The translations under genes were made by a program, and so were the position numbers. The notes under the pieces are model-generated. The model made no database searches. It was not told where the DNA came from and worked only from the letters and a program-made list of their open reading frames with translations. A DNA stretch of 64,000 nucleotides from G958296245 sp965262055 (GTDB taxonomy: Bacteria; Chloroflexota; Dehalococcoidia; Lucifugimonadales; G958296245), in assembly GCA_965262055.1 (NCBI GenBank), contig CBDHEI010000002.1, positions 1,550,001 through 1,614,000 on the forward strand. The letters are read 5' to 3'. Shown here piece by piece: positions 17,113-26,178 of the stretch (within the stretch, counting starts at the first letter, position 1; each line of letters opens with the position of its first letter).

Positions 17113-18279
17113 TCAGGCCAGGACGCTCATTCCGTAGCGAGACCTAAGCGGGCGGCCGCTGGCGAAGCGGTACATGCCAAGCTGCGATATGTCGATCGAG
17201 TCGGCCCTGCCGTTCACGATCAGCTCGGCCATGGTCACGCCGATCATGGGGGCCAGCTTGAAGCCGTGCCCGCTGAAGCCCACGGCCACGTAGAGGCCGT
17301 CGATCTGCCCGGCCTTGTCCAGGATGGGGTGCCAGTCCGGGGTGATCGTGAACAGCCCTGACCACCCGCGAAGGAAGCTGGCCTGCGACATGCCCGGCAT
17401 CCTCTGCTCGAGCCGCTCCGCGACGCCGCGGAACATCTGCATGTCCACGCCCTGATCGTAGCCATCCGGGTCGCCGTGCTCATCTTCGCCCACACCCACG
17501 AGGGTAAGGCCTCCGATGTCGGGGCGCGCGGACAGGTCGTTGACCACGTCCCCGATGATCGGGTGCATCTGTTCCAGCGACTCTGGCCTCCGCAGTACGA
17601 AAACCTGATGCCTGACCGTCTCTAGGGGCGCCTCTATCCCAACCTTCGACAGCACCTGCCTCGACCACGGGCCCGCGGCCACGACGACTAGGGGCGTGCT
17701 CACGCTGCCCAGGGGCGTCTTGACGGCTACCGCTCGTCCCGCCGATATCTCGATGGACAGTGCGGGGGCTTGTGTGGCTATGGATGCCCCGAGCCTTCTG
17801 GCGGCTGCGGCGTAGGACTGCGTGACCGAGTGAGTATCCGCGTACCCCGACTCCGGCTCGAACGCGCAGGCCTCGTCGCCGGAGACCCGGAGGGCAGGGG
17901 CGGCCTCCATGAGCTCGTCGGGAGACGTCTCAGCCGTGTTGACCCCGACGGCCTGCTGCATCGCGACGTTGTCCTGTAGGGCGCGGCGGTCCGAGCCGTC
18001 CACGATGAGAGCGTAGCCGGTCTTGGTGTAGCCGGAGGGCCCGCCGATCACCTCTTCGAAGCTTTGGTACACCCGAAGACTCTCCCACGCCATCCGTGTC
18101 GTGACCTCGTTGGAGTAGTGCATGCGCAGGATCGCCTGGGACCGGCTCGTGGAGCCCGACCCGAGGGCGTCCATCTCCAGCAGCAGCGTGTTGGAGATGC
18201 CCTTGAGCGCCAGGTTGTAAAGGATGCTGCATCCCATCACCCCGCCGCCGATCACCACGGCGTCCGCTGTGCGCTTCAT
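17113..18279 (-). CDS. FAD-dependent amine oxidoreductase (DAO family, sarcosine-oxidase-beta-like)
   Basis: 388 residues. The N-terminus carries the FAD-binding Rossmann motif AVVIGGGVMGCSILYNLALKG and the substrate-side TSRSQAILRMHYSNE. VVVAAGPWSRQVL and the C-terminal VAVGFSGHGFKLAPMIG (flavin contact) are typical for the glycine/sarcosine/dimethylglycine oxidase group. The heterotetrameric sarcosine oxidase partners are not present, so it may act alone or with another electron acceptor. It is convergent with the acetyltransferase gene and divergent from the S51 peptidase gene; no operon partner. Confidence 0.9.
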   Translation of the reverse strand: MKRTADAVVIGGGVMGCSILYNLALKGISNTLLLEMDALGSGSTSRSQAILRMHYSNEVTTRMAWESLRVYQSFEEVIGGPSGYTKTGYALIVDGSDRRALQDNVAMQQAVGVNTAETSPDELMEAAPALRVSGDEACAFEPESGYADTHSVTQSYAAAARRLGASIATQAPALSIEISAGRAVAVKTPLGSVSTPLVVVAAGPWSRQVLSKVGIEAPLETVRHQVFVLRRPESLEQMHPIIGDVVNDLSARPDIGGLTLVGVGEDEHGDPDGYDQGVDMQMFRGVAERLEQRMPGMSQASFLRGWSGLFTITPDWHPILDKAGQIDGLYVAVGFSGHGFKLAPMIGVTMAELIVNGRADSIDISQLGMYRFASGRPLRSRYGMSVLA

Positions 18280-18340
18280 CGAGACCTTCCCTGCCGGATT
18301 CTGGTCAGCAAGTCTCTAGCCCGATGGTACACTACCACCT

Positions 18341-19078
18341 ATGAGAGGGTTGACCGGGAGAATCGCGCTGGTTGGGGGCGACGAGTTCAGGCCGGGGTGT
18401 GAGCCCATGGACCGGGAGCTGCTGGGGGCGACCGGCGTGGACCGTTCCCGCGTGGTCATCCTTCCCACCGCGGCGGCGCACGAGAGCCCGCGTCAGGCGG
18501 CCTCGAACGGCGTCAGCTACTTCTCCGGCCTTGGCTGCGACGCTTCCGCGCTGATGGTGGTCGACTCGGCCGGTGCTAACGACGAAGTCCTGGTGAGCCG
18601 GATCGACGGCGCGGACCTGGTGTACCTGACGGGTGGCAGCCCGCATCACCTGCTGGAAGTGTTGTCAGGCTCGCTGCTGTTGCGGCGCATTCTCGCGGCT
18701 CTGAACCGCGGGGTGGTGGTGGTGGGCTCCAGCGCGGGCGCCATGGTGCTGGGATCGTACATGCGTATGGGTGGGTGGACGCCTGCTTTGGGTGTCGTGG
18801 ATGGTGTGGCCGTGCTGCCACACCATGAGCGCAACGATCCGGCGACCGTGTCGGAGGGCCTTGGCGAAAGCGCGCCGGCGGGGCTTGTCGTGCTGGGCAT
18901 CGACGCCATGGCGGGGGCTATGAGTGGGGCTGAAGGCTGGCGGGTGGTCGGGGCCGGGAAGGTCACAGCCTATCGGGACGGTTGGTACGAGAGATACGGC
19001 GCCGGCGAGGTTCTGCCTGCAGGAGGGGGCGCTGGGGGTGGGGTTGGAGGCGACGGGCGGATTCGAACCGCCGAATAG
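18341..19078 (+). CDS. Peptidase S51 / cyanophycinase-like protein
   Basis: 245 residues. The class I glutamine-amidotransferase-like fold with a serine nucleophile is visible: GGSPHHLLEVL (substrate strand) and GSSAGAMVLGSYM (nucleophile elbow GSSAGA). VVILPTAAAHESPRQ matches the N-terminal strand of dipeptidase E / cyanophycinase relatives. Substrates in the family are Asp-X dipeptides or cyanophycin; none can be chosen. The C-terminal 30 residues (GGGAGGGVGG plus RIRTAE) come from reading antisense through the 3' half of tRNA-Cys, so this tail is probably non-conserved and the gene may have lost its native end. Confidence 0.85.
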   Translation: MRGLTGRIALVGGDEFRPGCEPMDRELLGATGVDRSRVVILPTAAAHESPRQAASNGVSYFSGLGCDASALMVVDSAGANDEVLVSRIDGADLVYLTGGSPHHLLEVLSGSLLLRRILAALNRGVVVVGSSAGAMVLGSYMRMGGWTPALGVVDGVAVLPHHERNDPATVSEGLGESAPAGLVVLGIDAMAGAMSGAEGWRVVGAGKVTAYRDGWYERYGAGEVLPAGGGAGGGVGGDGRIRTAE

Positions 19079-19121
19079 AGGTTTTGCAGACCTCCGCCTT
19101 AGGCCACTTGGCTACGTCGCC
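19045..19121 (-). tRNA. tRNA-Cys (GCA anticodon)
   Basis: The minus strand folds into a standard cloverleaf: acceptor GGCGACG/CGTCGCC, D arm GCC...GGC, anticodon stem GAGGT/ACCTC with loop CTGCAAA (anticodon GCA), variable loop TATTC, T arm GGCGGTTCGAATCCGCC. The discriminator base is U73, a cysteine identity element, and CCA is encoded (19045-19047 on the complement). It overlaps the 3' end of the S51 peptidase frame in antisense. Confidence 0.97.
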
Positions 19122-19189
19122 TCGTTGGGTGCGTATCTATTCTAAACCGTCGGTCTGCCTTCCGACAACCTGCGGCAAGCCAAGGCGGC

Positions 19190-19954
19190 TCACGTACCCA
19201 GCCTGGTTTCCAGGGCGAGGATCTTGGCCTCGATCTGGGGAAGTCTGGCGTAGTCTTCCTGGACAAGGTGGAAGCAGCGTTGGACGTACAGGGCTGCCAG
19301 CTCGGCGGAGCCTTCGTCCGATGACTTGACCGCTTGGACGAGCTGGTCGACGCCGTGGTTGGCGGGCAGGTGCCGGGACAGTACGGTGATGTCCTGCTCG
19401 GCCTCGCTTACGGTCCTCGAATCGTCGCCCTCGATCCCGAAGCGCAGTCTGCTGACCAGCTTGGTCAGCTCGTTGAGCTTGTCCCCGTCGCTCATCAGAC
19501 CGTACATGACCTCGCTGACCCCGGGGGCGCCGTCGTCCTCGTCCTCTTCCTGCTCTTCAGGCGGTTGCCCGATGCCTACGACGTTCGAGTAGATTTCCGT
19601 GTAGTGTTGCATGGCCTCGTTGACCGCCATCATCCCGGTCGGCACGTCCTCGGGGTTGATGGAGCCCCCGAAGAGCACGTCGTCGTTCCTGGCCTCGGCC
19701 AGCTTGTCGAGGGTGTCCCGCCCTCCCAGCCGCTCCGGGGCCGGAGGGAAGGCAAAGGCCGAGAGGTCCTGGGGGCCAAGCTCCTTGACCTGGCTCATGA
19801 GGAACGGCGGCACATACTTGGAAATGTCCACCGTGATCGGCAGCACTATGATGTAGCTGGCCCATAGCTCGTCCGGGTCCGACGAGCTGAGGAAGTAGAG
19901 CAGCGCGTGCCCCTTGGGCTCTTCGTGGCTGCCCCGCTCGAACGAGATGTCCAT
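19190..19954 (-). CDS. Hypothetical protein, 254 residues
   Basis: No family is recognised. The product is soluble and acidic: N-terminal half mixes beta and helix (HALLYFLSSSDPDELWASYI), then an acidic linker EEQEEDEDDG (near residues 135-145), then a helical C-terminal half (KLNELTKLVSRLRFG, LPANHGVDQLVQAVKSSDE). The ATG at 19954 is preceded by AGAGGACG on the coding strand, which fits a ribosome site. Composition is natural and distinct from antisense shadows. It lies just downstream of tRNA-Cys in the same orientation. Confidence 0.7.
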   Translation of the reverse strand: MDISFERGSHEEPKGHALLYFLSSSDPDELWASYIIVLPITVDISKYVPPFLMSQVKELGPQDLSAFAFPPAPERLGGRDTLDKLAEARNDDVLFGGSINPEDVPTGMMAVNEAMQHYTEIYSNVVGIGQPPEEQEEDEDDGAPGVSEVMYGLMSDGDKLNELTKLVSRLRFGIEGDDSRTVSEAEQDITVLSRHLPANHGVDQLVQAVKSSDEGSAELAALYVQRCFHLVQEDYARLPQIEAKILALETRLGT

Positions 19955-20429
19955 GACGTCCTCTGTTTCTGCCGATCCTCTTCCCAGACAGGGCCATTAT
20001 ACGGCAGACGGTGGGCCCGCGTGACGTTTCTCCTCGGTACTCTCAAGACACATGGCGGCGCGTGGTTAGTGCGCCTCAAGGCCTCTGGCGGCGGACCATG
20101 GGGCGCGCCGGAACAGCGATTTTGGATATCCGAGCGTAATCTCATAGGCACAAAAGGCAGCGCGTGAAGGGCCGTCGTAGGGCGGTGAGCAGGGAGGACC
20201 CTCGAAAAACGTTTCATTCCGTTCCATTCTGTTCCGTTTCGTATGTGGGTCCTGGGCTTCTTGGGACCTATTTGGAGCGTTTCTGAACCGCAAATGGACG
20301 TGTTTGGAGCGCTTTTGGGACGATTTGGAACAGTGGACCTTGAGCTGTCGGCGGGGAGGGGGGCTGATGTGTGGCCGCCTATTCATGGAGGCATAATAGC
20401 ACATCCGTTCGCTAACATCAAGGCGATCA
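19955..20429. other. Non-coding stretch before the IS pair
   Basis: About 475 bases. It contains irregular reiterations of TTCCGTTCCATTCTGTTCCG (near 20217-20240) and of TTTGGAGCG (20272-20318), but no credible gene, RNA or promoter. The left IS element inserts at TTGT 20430-20433. Confidence 0.5.
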
Positions 20430-20433
20430 TTGT

Positions 20434-22016
20434 CCCAGATTCCCCACCTAGAGAAGAGGAAGACCTCGTTGGAGCCCGCCGTGAAGGGGGCTAAGATGTT
20501 TCTTGGAAGAGAGAAACGATCACCAACGAGGTGCACCTATTATGAAGCAAGGGGTTCTGCCGTTCCAGTACGAGCAGGAGAAGAGCTCGCCGGGCATGAC
20601 GGCGATGGCGGGCATGATGACGTACTTGGAGTTGATGCACGCAGCAGGTTTGAGGTCGTCGGTAGAGCGCCACGTGGGACTGCGGGAGTGTGGTCAGGGC
20701 TGGACGGACAGCCAAGTGGTCAGCTCGCTGATACTGCTGAACCTGGCAGGCGGTGAGTCAGTGGTTGATCTGGATGTTTTGGAGAAGGACGCGGGGTTGT
20801 GCAGGGTGCTTCGGGAAGTCGAGAGCTATGGGATGGGTCGTCGAGAGCGTAGAGCGTTGGAAGAGCGATGGCGTGTAGAGCGTCGGCGGAGCATGCCATC
20901 GGAGTCGGCGGTGTTCCGGTACCTGGAGAGATTCCACGAGGCGGGCGAGGAGTCTAGTCGGGAAGCTCACAGAGCGTTCATACCTTCACCCAACGAAGCG
21001 CTGGGGGGGTCTGCATAAGGTGAACGCCGATATGGTGAGCTTCGTACAGAGCCGTTCGCCCTGCGCTCAAGCCACGTTGGACATGGACGCCACGCTGGTG
21101 GAGACGCACAAGCAGCAGGCGCTCTACAGCTACAAGAAGTACAAGGCGTATCAGCCTCTGACGACCTACTGGGCCGAGGCTGAGTTGATAGTGCATTCGG
21201 AGTTTCGGGACGGCAACGTACCTGCTGGCTATCAGCAACTGCGAGTGTTGACCGAAGCGTTGGAGCATCTGCCTTGTGCGGTGGACAAGGTGATGCTGCG
21301 GTCGGACGCGGCTGGGTATCAGCACGAGTTGCTGCGGTACTGCGCCGAGGGCAGAGACGAGCGCTTCGGAGTGATCGAGTTTGCGGTAGGACTCAACGTG
21401 ACGCCGGAGTTCAGGCGCGCGGTGTCCGAGGTTGCCGAACAAGACTGGCATGCCCCGCACCGCAGACTGGGCGCCACCTGGGTCGAGACAGGTCAACAGT
21501 GGGCGGAGGTGAACTTCGTACCAGACTGGATAGCCTACAGCAAGAAGAACCCTGAATACCGGTTCATCGCTATCAGGGAGCCGCTGAGCGAACAGCCTCT
21601 GCCGGGAATGGAACTGCAGCTGGAACTGCCCTTCCCCGTGATGAGGCTGGCCGGCGGAGCCTGGCACAAGGTCTCCGGGTTGGTGACCAACCGAGACCTT
21701 CCGGGAGATGAGATGATCCGGTGGTACAGGCAGAGATGCGGTAAAGGCGAGCAGGTCCACAGCGTCCTGAAGAGTGACCTGGCTGCGGGCAGGCTCCCGT
21801 CGGGGCTGTTCGGAGCCAACGCCGCATGGTGGGCCATAGCGGTGCTGGCCTTCAACCTGAGCTCTGCGATGAAGCGGCTGGTGTTGGGAGGACAGTGGGT
21901 GAGCAAGCGTCTCAAGGCAGTGCGCTTCGCCCTGATCGCCCTTCCGGGCCGGGTGATGCGACACGCCAGGAAGCTGATCATCCGTCTGGCGCGGGGCCAT
22001 CCCTCATACGAGTTGT
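20434..22016 (+). mobile_element. IS1380-family element, left copy, truncated at its 3' end
   Basis: Begins with terminal repeat CCCAGATTCCCCACCT (20434-20449), preceded by TTGT (20430-20433). It is nearly identical to the right copy until GAGTTGT at 22010-22016, where the right copy starts. The last ~300 bp of the element (end of the transposase gene and right terminal repeat) are missing. Outermost flanks of the pair are both TTGT (20430-20433, 23893-23896), a 4-bp target duplication. Confidence 0.88.
20542..22016 (+). pseudogene. IS1380-family transposase, frameshifted and 3'-truncated
   Basis: Starts MKQGVLPFQYEQEKSSPG like the intact copy. A run of seven G at 21003-21009 (six in the other copy) shifts the frame after SPNEALGG, and translation of the remainder continues in another frame from 21020. 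The C-terminus ends at HPSYEL and runs into the next element, so the final ~18 residues are absent. Not expected to be active by itself unless frameshifting restores the frame. Other differences from the intact copy are few, so divergence is recent. Confidence 0.85.
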
Positions 22017-23892
22017 CCCAGATTCCCCACCCAGAGAAGAGGAAGACCTCGTTGGAGCCCGCCGTGAAGGGGGCTAAGATGTTTCTTGGAAGAGAGAAAC
22101 GATCACCAACGAGGTGCACCTATTATGAAGCAAGGGGTTCTGCCGTTCCAGTACGAGCAGGAGAAGAGCTCGCCGGGCATGACGGCGATGGCGGGCATGA
22201 TGACGTACTTGGAGTTGATGCACGCAGCAGGTTTGAGGTCGTCGGTAGAGCGCCACGTGGGACTGCGGGAGTGTGGTCAGGGCTGGACGGACAGCCAAGT
22301 GGTCAGCTCGCTGATACTGCTGAACCTGGCAGGCGGTGAGTCAGTGGTTGATCTGGATGTTTTGGAGAAGGACGCGGGGTTGTGCAGGGTGCTTCGGGAA
22401 GTCGAGAGCTATGGGATGGGTCGTCGAGAGCGTAGAGCGTTGGAAGAGCGATGGCGTGTAGAGCGTCGGCGGAGCATGCCATCGGAGTCGGCGGTGTTCC
22501 GGTACCTGGAGAGATTCCACGAGGCGGGCGAGGAGTCTAGTCGGGAAGCTCACAGAGCGTTCATACTTTCACCCAACGAAGCGCTGGGGGGTCTGCATAA
22601 GGTGAACGCCGATATGGTGAGCTTCGTACAGAGCCGTTCGCCCTGCGCTCAAGCCACGTTGGACATGGACGCCACGCTGGTGGAGACGCACAAGCAGCAG
22701 GCGCTCTACAGCTACAAGAAGTACAAGGCGTATCAGCCTCTGACGACCTACTGGGCCGAGGCTGAGTTGATAGTGCATTCGGAGTTTCGGGACGGCAACG
22801 TACCTGCTGGCTATCAGCAACTGCGAGTGTTGACCGAAGCGTTGGAGCATCTGCCTTGTGCGGTGGACAAGGTGATGCTGCGGTCGGACGCGGCTGGGTA
22901 TCAGCACGAGTTGCTGCGGTACTGCGCCGAGGGCAGAGACGAGCGCTTCGGAGTGATCGAGTTTGCGGTAGGACTCAACGTGACGCCGGAGTTCAGGCGC
23001 GCGGTGTCCGAGGTTGCCGAACAAGACTGGCATGCCCCGCACCGCAGACTGGGCGCCACTTGGGTCGAGACAGGTCAACAGTGGGCGGAGGTGAACTTCG
23101 AACCAGACTGGATAGCCTACAGCAAGAAGAACCCTGAATACCGGTTCATCGCTATCAGGGAGCCGCTGAGCGAACAGCCTCTGCCGGGAATGGAACTGCA
23201 GCTGGAACTGCCCTTCCCCGTGATGAGGTTGGCCGGCGGAGCCTGGCACAAGGTCTCCGGGTTGGTGACCAACCGAGACCTTCCGGGAGATGAGATGATC
23301 CGGTGGTACAGGCAGAGATGCGGTAAAGGCGAGCAGGTCCACAGCGTCCTGAAGAGTGACCTGGCTGCGGGCAGGCTCCCGTCGGGGCTGTTCGGAGCCA
23401 ACGCCGCATGGTGGGCCATAGCGGTGCTGGCCTTCAACCTGAGCTCTGCGATGAAGCGGCTGGCGTTGGGAGGACAGTGGGTGAGCAAGCGTCTCAAGGC
23501 AGTGCGCTTCGCCCTGATCGCCCTTCCGGGCCGGGTGATGCGACACGCCAGGAAGCTGATCATCCGTCTGGCGCGGGGCCATCCCTCATACGAGTTGTTG
23601 ATCAGGGCACGTCAGAGGATATTGGCGCTGTCCGCCGAGCCGTACCAACCATAAGCGGTCCTGTCTGTGCATCGGTTGAAGGCGACTCAGCAAGGTCGCC
23701 CAGGCTGGGCCATGCCTTCTTCGGCCTGAGGACAGCCATAATCGGTGCGGCTCCGCTGCCCATACCCTCAAAGTCTTCGGCCAAGGTCCTACCTACGGCC
23801 CGATCCGACCATATGGAACCACCGAATCGATACTCAACACGGGCGTAAATCCACGAAGGCCACACCAAACTATGTTAGGTGGGGAATCTGGG
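22017..23892 (+). mobile_element. IS1380-family element, right copy, complete (1876 bp)
   Basis: Left terminal repeat CCCAGATTCCCCACC at 22017 and right terminal repeat AGGTGGGGAATCTGGG at 23877-23892 are inverted matches (one end mismatch). It carries one transposase gene and ~235 bp of non-coding DNA before the right end. TTGT flanks both ends (22013-22016 and 23893-23896). It sits inside the left copy's transposase gene, at a TTGT within GAGTTGTTGATC. Confidence 0.9.
22125..23654 (+). CDS. IS1380-family transposase (DDE, PF13701 type)
   Basis: 509 residues from the ATG preceded by the leader AACGAGGTGCACCTATT. DDE landmarks: LDMDATLVETHKQQALYSY (first Asp), LRSDAAGYQHELLRYC (second Asp) and GEQVHSVLKSDLAAGRLPS (Glu/His region), followed by AAWWAIAVLAFNLSSAMKRL, the family C-terminal motif. 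Transposases of this family act by cut-and-paste and duplicate 4-5 bp of target, in line with the TTGT repeats here. The gene is intact, so it could supply activity for both copies. Confidence 0.95.
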   Translation: MKQGVLPFQYEQEKSSPGMTAMAGMMTYLELMHAAGLRSSVERHVGLRECGQGWTDSQVVSSLILLNLAGGESVVDLDVLEKDAGLCRVLREVESYGMGRRERRALEERWRVERRRSMPSESAVFRYLERFHEAGEESSREAHRAFILSPNEALGGLHKVNADMVSFVQSRSPCAQATLDMDATLVETHKQQALYSYKKYKAYQPLTTYWAEAELIVHSEFRDGNVPAGYQQLRVLTEALEHLPCAVDKVMLRSDAAGYQHELLRYCAEGRDERFGVIEFAVGLNVTPEFRRAVSEVAEQDWHAPHRRLGATWVETGQQWAEVNFEPDWIAYSKKNPEYRFIAIREPLSEQPLPGMELQLELPFPVMRLAGGAWHKVSGLVTNRDLPGDEMIRWYRQRCGKGEQVHSVLKSDLAAGRLPSGLFGANAAWWAIAVLAFNLSSAMKRLALGGQWVSKRLKAVRFALIALPGRVMRHARKLIIRLARGHPSYELLIRARQRILALSAEPYQP

Positions 23893-23896
23893 TTGT

Positions 23897-24121
23897 CAGA
23901 GTAAGTGTTCAGACTTGCTGGTGTCAGAACACTAGCAGGCTGCGGAAGAACTCTTCCAAATCTTCTTCTGGGCTCTTCCCTGGGAACAGGGAAGAGAGGA
24001 ATTAAATCTGAGGGACACCCCATTCGGCAGGCTCAGGGCAGGCTCTCAGACTCCCGGCAAAGGGGCTTCGCCCCTCTGCACACCTCGTTTTTCAGCGCCT
24101 GCTAGGGGATTCCTCTGGATT
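23897..24121. repeat. Dispersed-repeat-derived non-coding DNA right of the IS pair
   Basis: AGTGTTC...GAACACT (23904-23933) is a perfect 7-bp inverted repeat enclosing AGACTTGCTGGTGTCA, a segment also present inverted in the MITE-like element at 13595-13763. Further right are TTCGGCAGGCTCAGGGCAGGC (similar to 13356-13385 inverted) and hairpin AGGGGC-TTC-GCCCCT near 24064-24078. No gene is evident between 23893 and 24211. Confidence 0.45.
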
Positions 24122-24211
24122 GTGACGGAGACCCCCGCCCGGCATAGGAGTACGGAGGGGCAGGCCGGGATGACGGCGCGGATATCCCACGCACGCGAAG
24201 CAAGCTGCCTG

Positions 24212-24730
24212 TCAGAGGGGGTAATGTACCAGGGAGAAGAAGTCGTAGCCGTGGAGGCGGTGTCTGCCGCGCAGGTCTTCGAGCTCGACGAGGACGGCCA
24301 GTCCGGCCACCTGTCCCCCGGAGCTCTCTACCAGGCTGACGCAGGCGGCCAGGGTGCCCCCGGTAGCCAGGAGGTCGTCGACGATGAGCACCCGGCTGCC
24401 GGGCACAATGGCGTCCGTGTGGACTTCCACCGCGGCCTCGCCGTACTCGAGGGCGTAACTCGTCCTGTGGGTGTCGTACGGGAGCTTCCCCGCCTTACGC
24501 AGCGGGACCAGCGGCTTGGACAGCTTGACCGCTAGGGGGGCGGCGAAGAGGAACCCGCGCGCCTCGACGCCGGCGACCACGTCAACGGCCTTTCCGACGC
24601 AATGGTCTGCCATCCGGTCTACGGCGTAGCTGAAGGCCTCGGGCTCCTTCAGGAGGGGCGTGATGTCCTTGAACAGGATCCCCGGCTTGGGGAAGTCGGG
24701 AATCTCGCGTATCCAAGCCTTCAGGTCCAT
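24212..24730 (-). CDS. apt: Adenine phosphoribosyltransferase
   Basis: 172 residues from the ATG at 24730, which has GGAG about 7 bases upstream and gives the normal family length; the frame stays open upstream for 76 codons but that part is not family-like. Apt converts adenine and PRPP to AMP in purine salvage. Visible: IREIPDFPKPGILFKDITPL (N-terminus diagnostic of Apt), VAGVEARGFLFAAPLA (pyrophosphate loop), RKAGKLPYDTHR (flexible catalytic loop), and PRPP motif VLIVDDLLATGGTL. Divergent from the Gfo/Idh/MocA gene that starts at 24942. Confidence 0.95.
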   Translation of the reverse strand: MDLKAWIREIPDFPKPGILFKDITPLLKEPEAFSYAVDRMADHCVGKAVDVVAGVEARGFLFAAPLAVKLSKPLVPLRKAGKLPYDTHRTSYALEYGEAAVEVHTDAIVPGSRVLIVDDLLATGGTLAACVSLVESSGGQVAGLAVLVELEDLRGRHRLHGYDFFSLVHYPL

Positions 24731-24941
24731 GGGCATCTCCGGAGGCCAATCATAGGGTTGGGTCTCAGGAGCGTCAACCGCGCCGACCTCGTCGTGGGGC
24801 TGGTCCACGAAGGGCACGAAGGGGCTCAGGCCGCTGAGGGCGAGAGTGCTATACTGCCCGGCGATGAACTGGACCGTAGGGCATCGCACGGTGCCGCGGT
24901 AACGTAGCTGCCCATAGAGCCGGCGTATCGCGAGGACTTCC

Positions 24942-26012
24942 ATGGCCATTCCCACCATTCACGTTGGGTGCAAGGGGTTCGGCCGCTCCCGGCTGCAGGC
25001 GGTCATGGAGTGCGGCAGCCTGGACCCGGTGGCTTGCGTGGACCTCGACGTCGAGGGCGGGCGGGAGAGCGTCCGGTCGCTCGGGGGGAGCACCGCCGAG
25101 ATGCTTGCCGGGCGCGTCTACTCGACGATCACCGAGGCGCTGGAGCGGCACCCCGCCGAGGTGTGCCTGATATACGCGTCCACACAGGCCCACGCCGCGC
25201 TGGTAGTCGAGAGCCTTGGGCTGGGGCTGCATACGCTGTGCGTCAAGCCGATAGTGGTCACCCAGGACGAGATGTGGAGCGTTGCGGCGGCCCACGCGGA
25301 GCGTCCCGACCTGCTGCTGGTGCAGGGCCAGAACAAGAGGTGGAACGCCGCCGCGGCAAAGATGCGGGAGTGGCTGTGCGAGCCGGACGGGATAGGAGAG
25401 ATGCTGGGCGGGGAGTGCCGCTTCTCGGTGCGGCTCGACCTGCGGACGGAGGGCAGGTTCGACGCGCTCACGGAGGGGCTCTTCTTCCACGCGGCCGCTT
25501 CGCACCAGGTCGACCAGCTCGTTGCGGCCAAGGGGCTTCCCGACTACGTGACGGCCAGGGCTCACCTGGTCAGGGACGAGGAGATAGGCCAGATAGGCGT
25601 CATGGGGACGGCCGGCGGGCAGGCGCTCATGGAGTACGCGAACGGGGCGGTCTTCTGCTACACGGGCAGCCGCGCCGGCCACATCAACGAGCCCTACGCG
25701 GGCTGGAGCGGTCACTGGGAGATTCACGGGGAGAAGGGCGGCATCCGCCGCGACGGCGGGCGCCTTCGCCTCTACCGCAAGGGGCGGTGCGTCGAGAACC
25801 TGAGTCTCCAGGACATACACACAGACCTAGTGGCGGATGAGGTGATCCAGCTAGACGCCTTCGCACGGGCGATAGAGACGGGGGAGGGCCGCGACTGGCT
25901 TCACAACTCGACGCTGGCGACCTGGGTGCTGATGGAGGCGTGCAACGAGTCGGCGCGCACGGGGGGGCGCGTGGATGTAAGGGCGATGCACGCGGAGCTG
26001 CTGGGAGCGTAG
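24942..26012 (+). CDS. Gfo/Idh/MocA family NAD(P)-dependent oxidoreductase
   Basis: 356 residues. N-terminal Rossmann part (IHVGCKGFGRSRLQAVMECG), then CLIYASTQAHAALVVESLGL and the conserved lysine-proline step in HTLCVKPIVVTQDEM (the usual EKP motif reads VKP). The C-terminal alpha/beta domain carries LFFHAAASHQVDQLV, with the catalytic histidine region. Family members oxidise or rearrange sugars, inositols and sugar acids; no substrate can be read. Its last ~75 codons recur as a diverged fragment at 27776-28024, beyond a group of toxin-antitoxin genes. Confidence 0.87.
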   Translation: MAIPTIHVGCKGFGRSRLQAVMECGSLDPVACVDLDVEGGRESVRSLGGSTAEMLAGRVYSTITEALERHPAEVCLIYASTQAHAALVVESLGLGLHTLCVKPIVVTQDEMWSVAAAHAERPDLLLVQGQNKRWNAAAAKMREWLCEPDGIGEMLGGECRFSVRLDLRTEGRFDALTEGLFFHAAASHQVDQLVAAKGLPDYVTARAHLVRDEEIGQIGVMGTAGGQALMEYANGAVFCYTGSRAGHINEPYAGWSGHWEIHGEKGGIRRDGGRLRLYRKGRCVENLSLQDIHTDLVADEVIQLDAFARAIETGEGRDWLHNSTLATWVLMEACNESARTGGRVDVRAMHAELLGA

Positions 26013-26025
26013 TTGGCGGCCTACC

Positions 26026-26077
26026 AGACTGGACAGAATCAGGAACCTTTAGGCTGAGGTTCGTTCTGGACCTGTAG
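26026..26077 (+). repeat. Dispersed ~45-bp repeat, copy A
   Basis: Begins CTGGACAGAATCAGGAACC and ends near TCGTTCTGGACCTGT. Two related copies are at 30752-30798 and 60924-60972, all on the same strand and each at the edge of an insertion or a decayed segment. Function unknown. Confidence 0.5.
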
Positions 26078-26178
26078 GTTCAGGGCACCAAAAAGGAAGT
26101 CCGGTTCCCATGTCGGGTGTTCTGTGATATCTGCTATCGTAAAGTTGATACGGCCCGACATGAGGAATATCGAAAAAA

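Noticed and set aside
20243..20494. 83-codon frame before and into the left IS
   Set aside because: Its end lies in the IS terminal repeat, and the same tail occurs before the second IS copy, so it is a chance frame.
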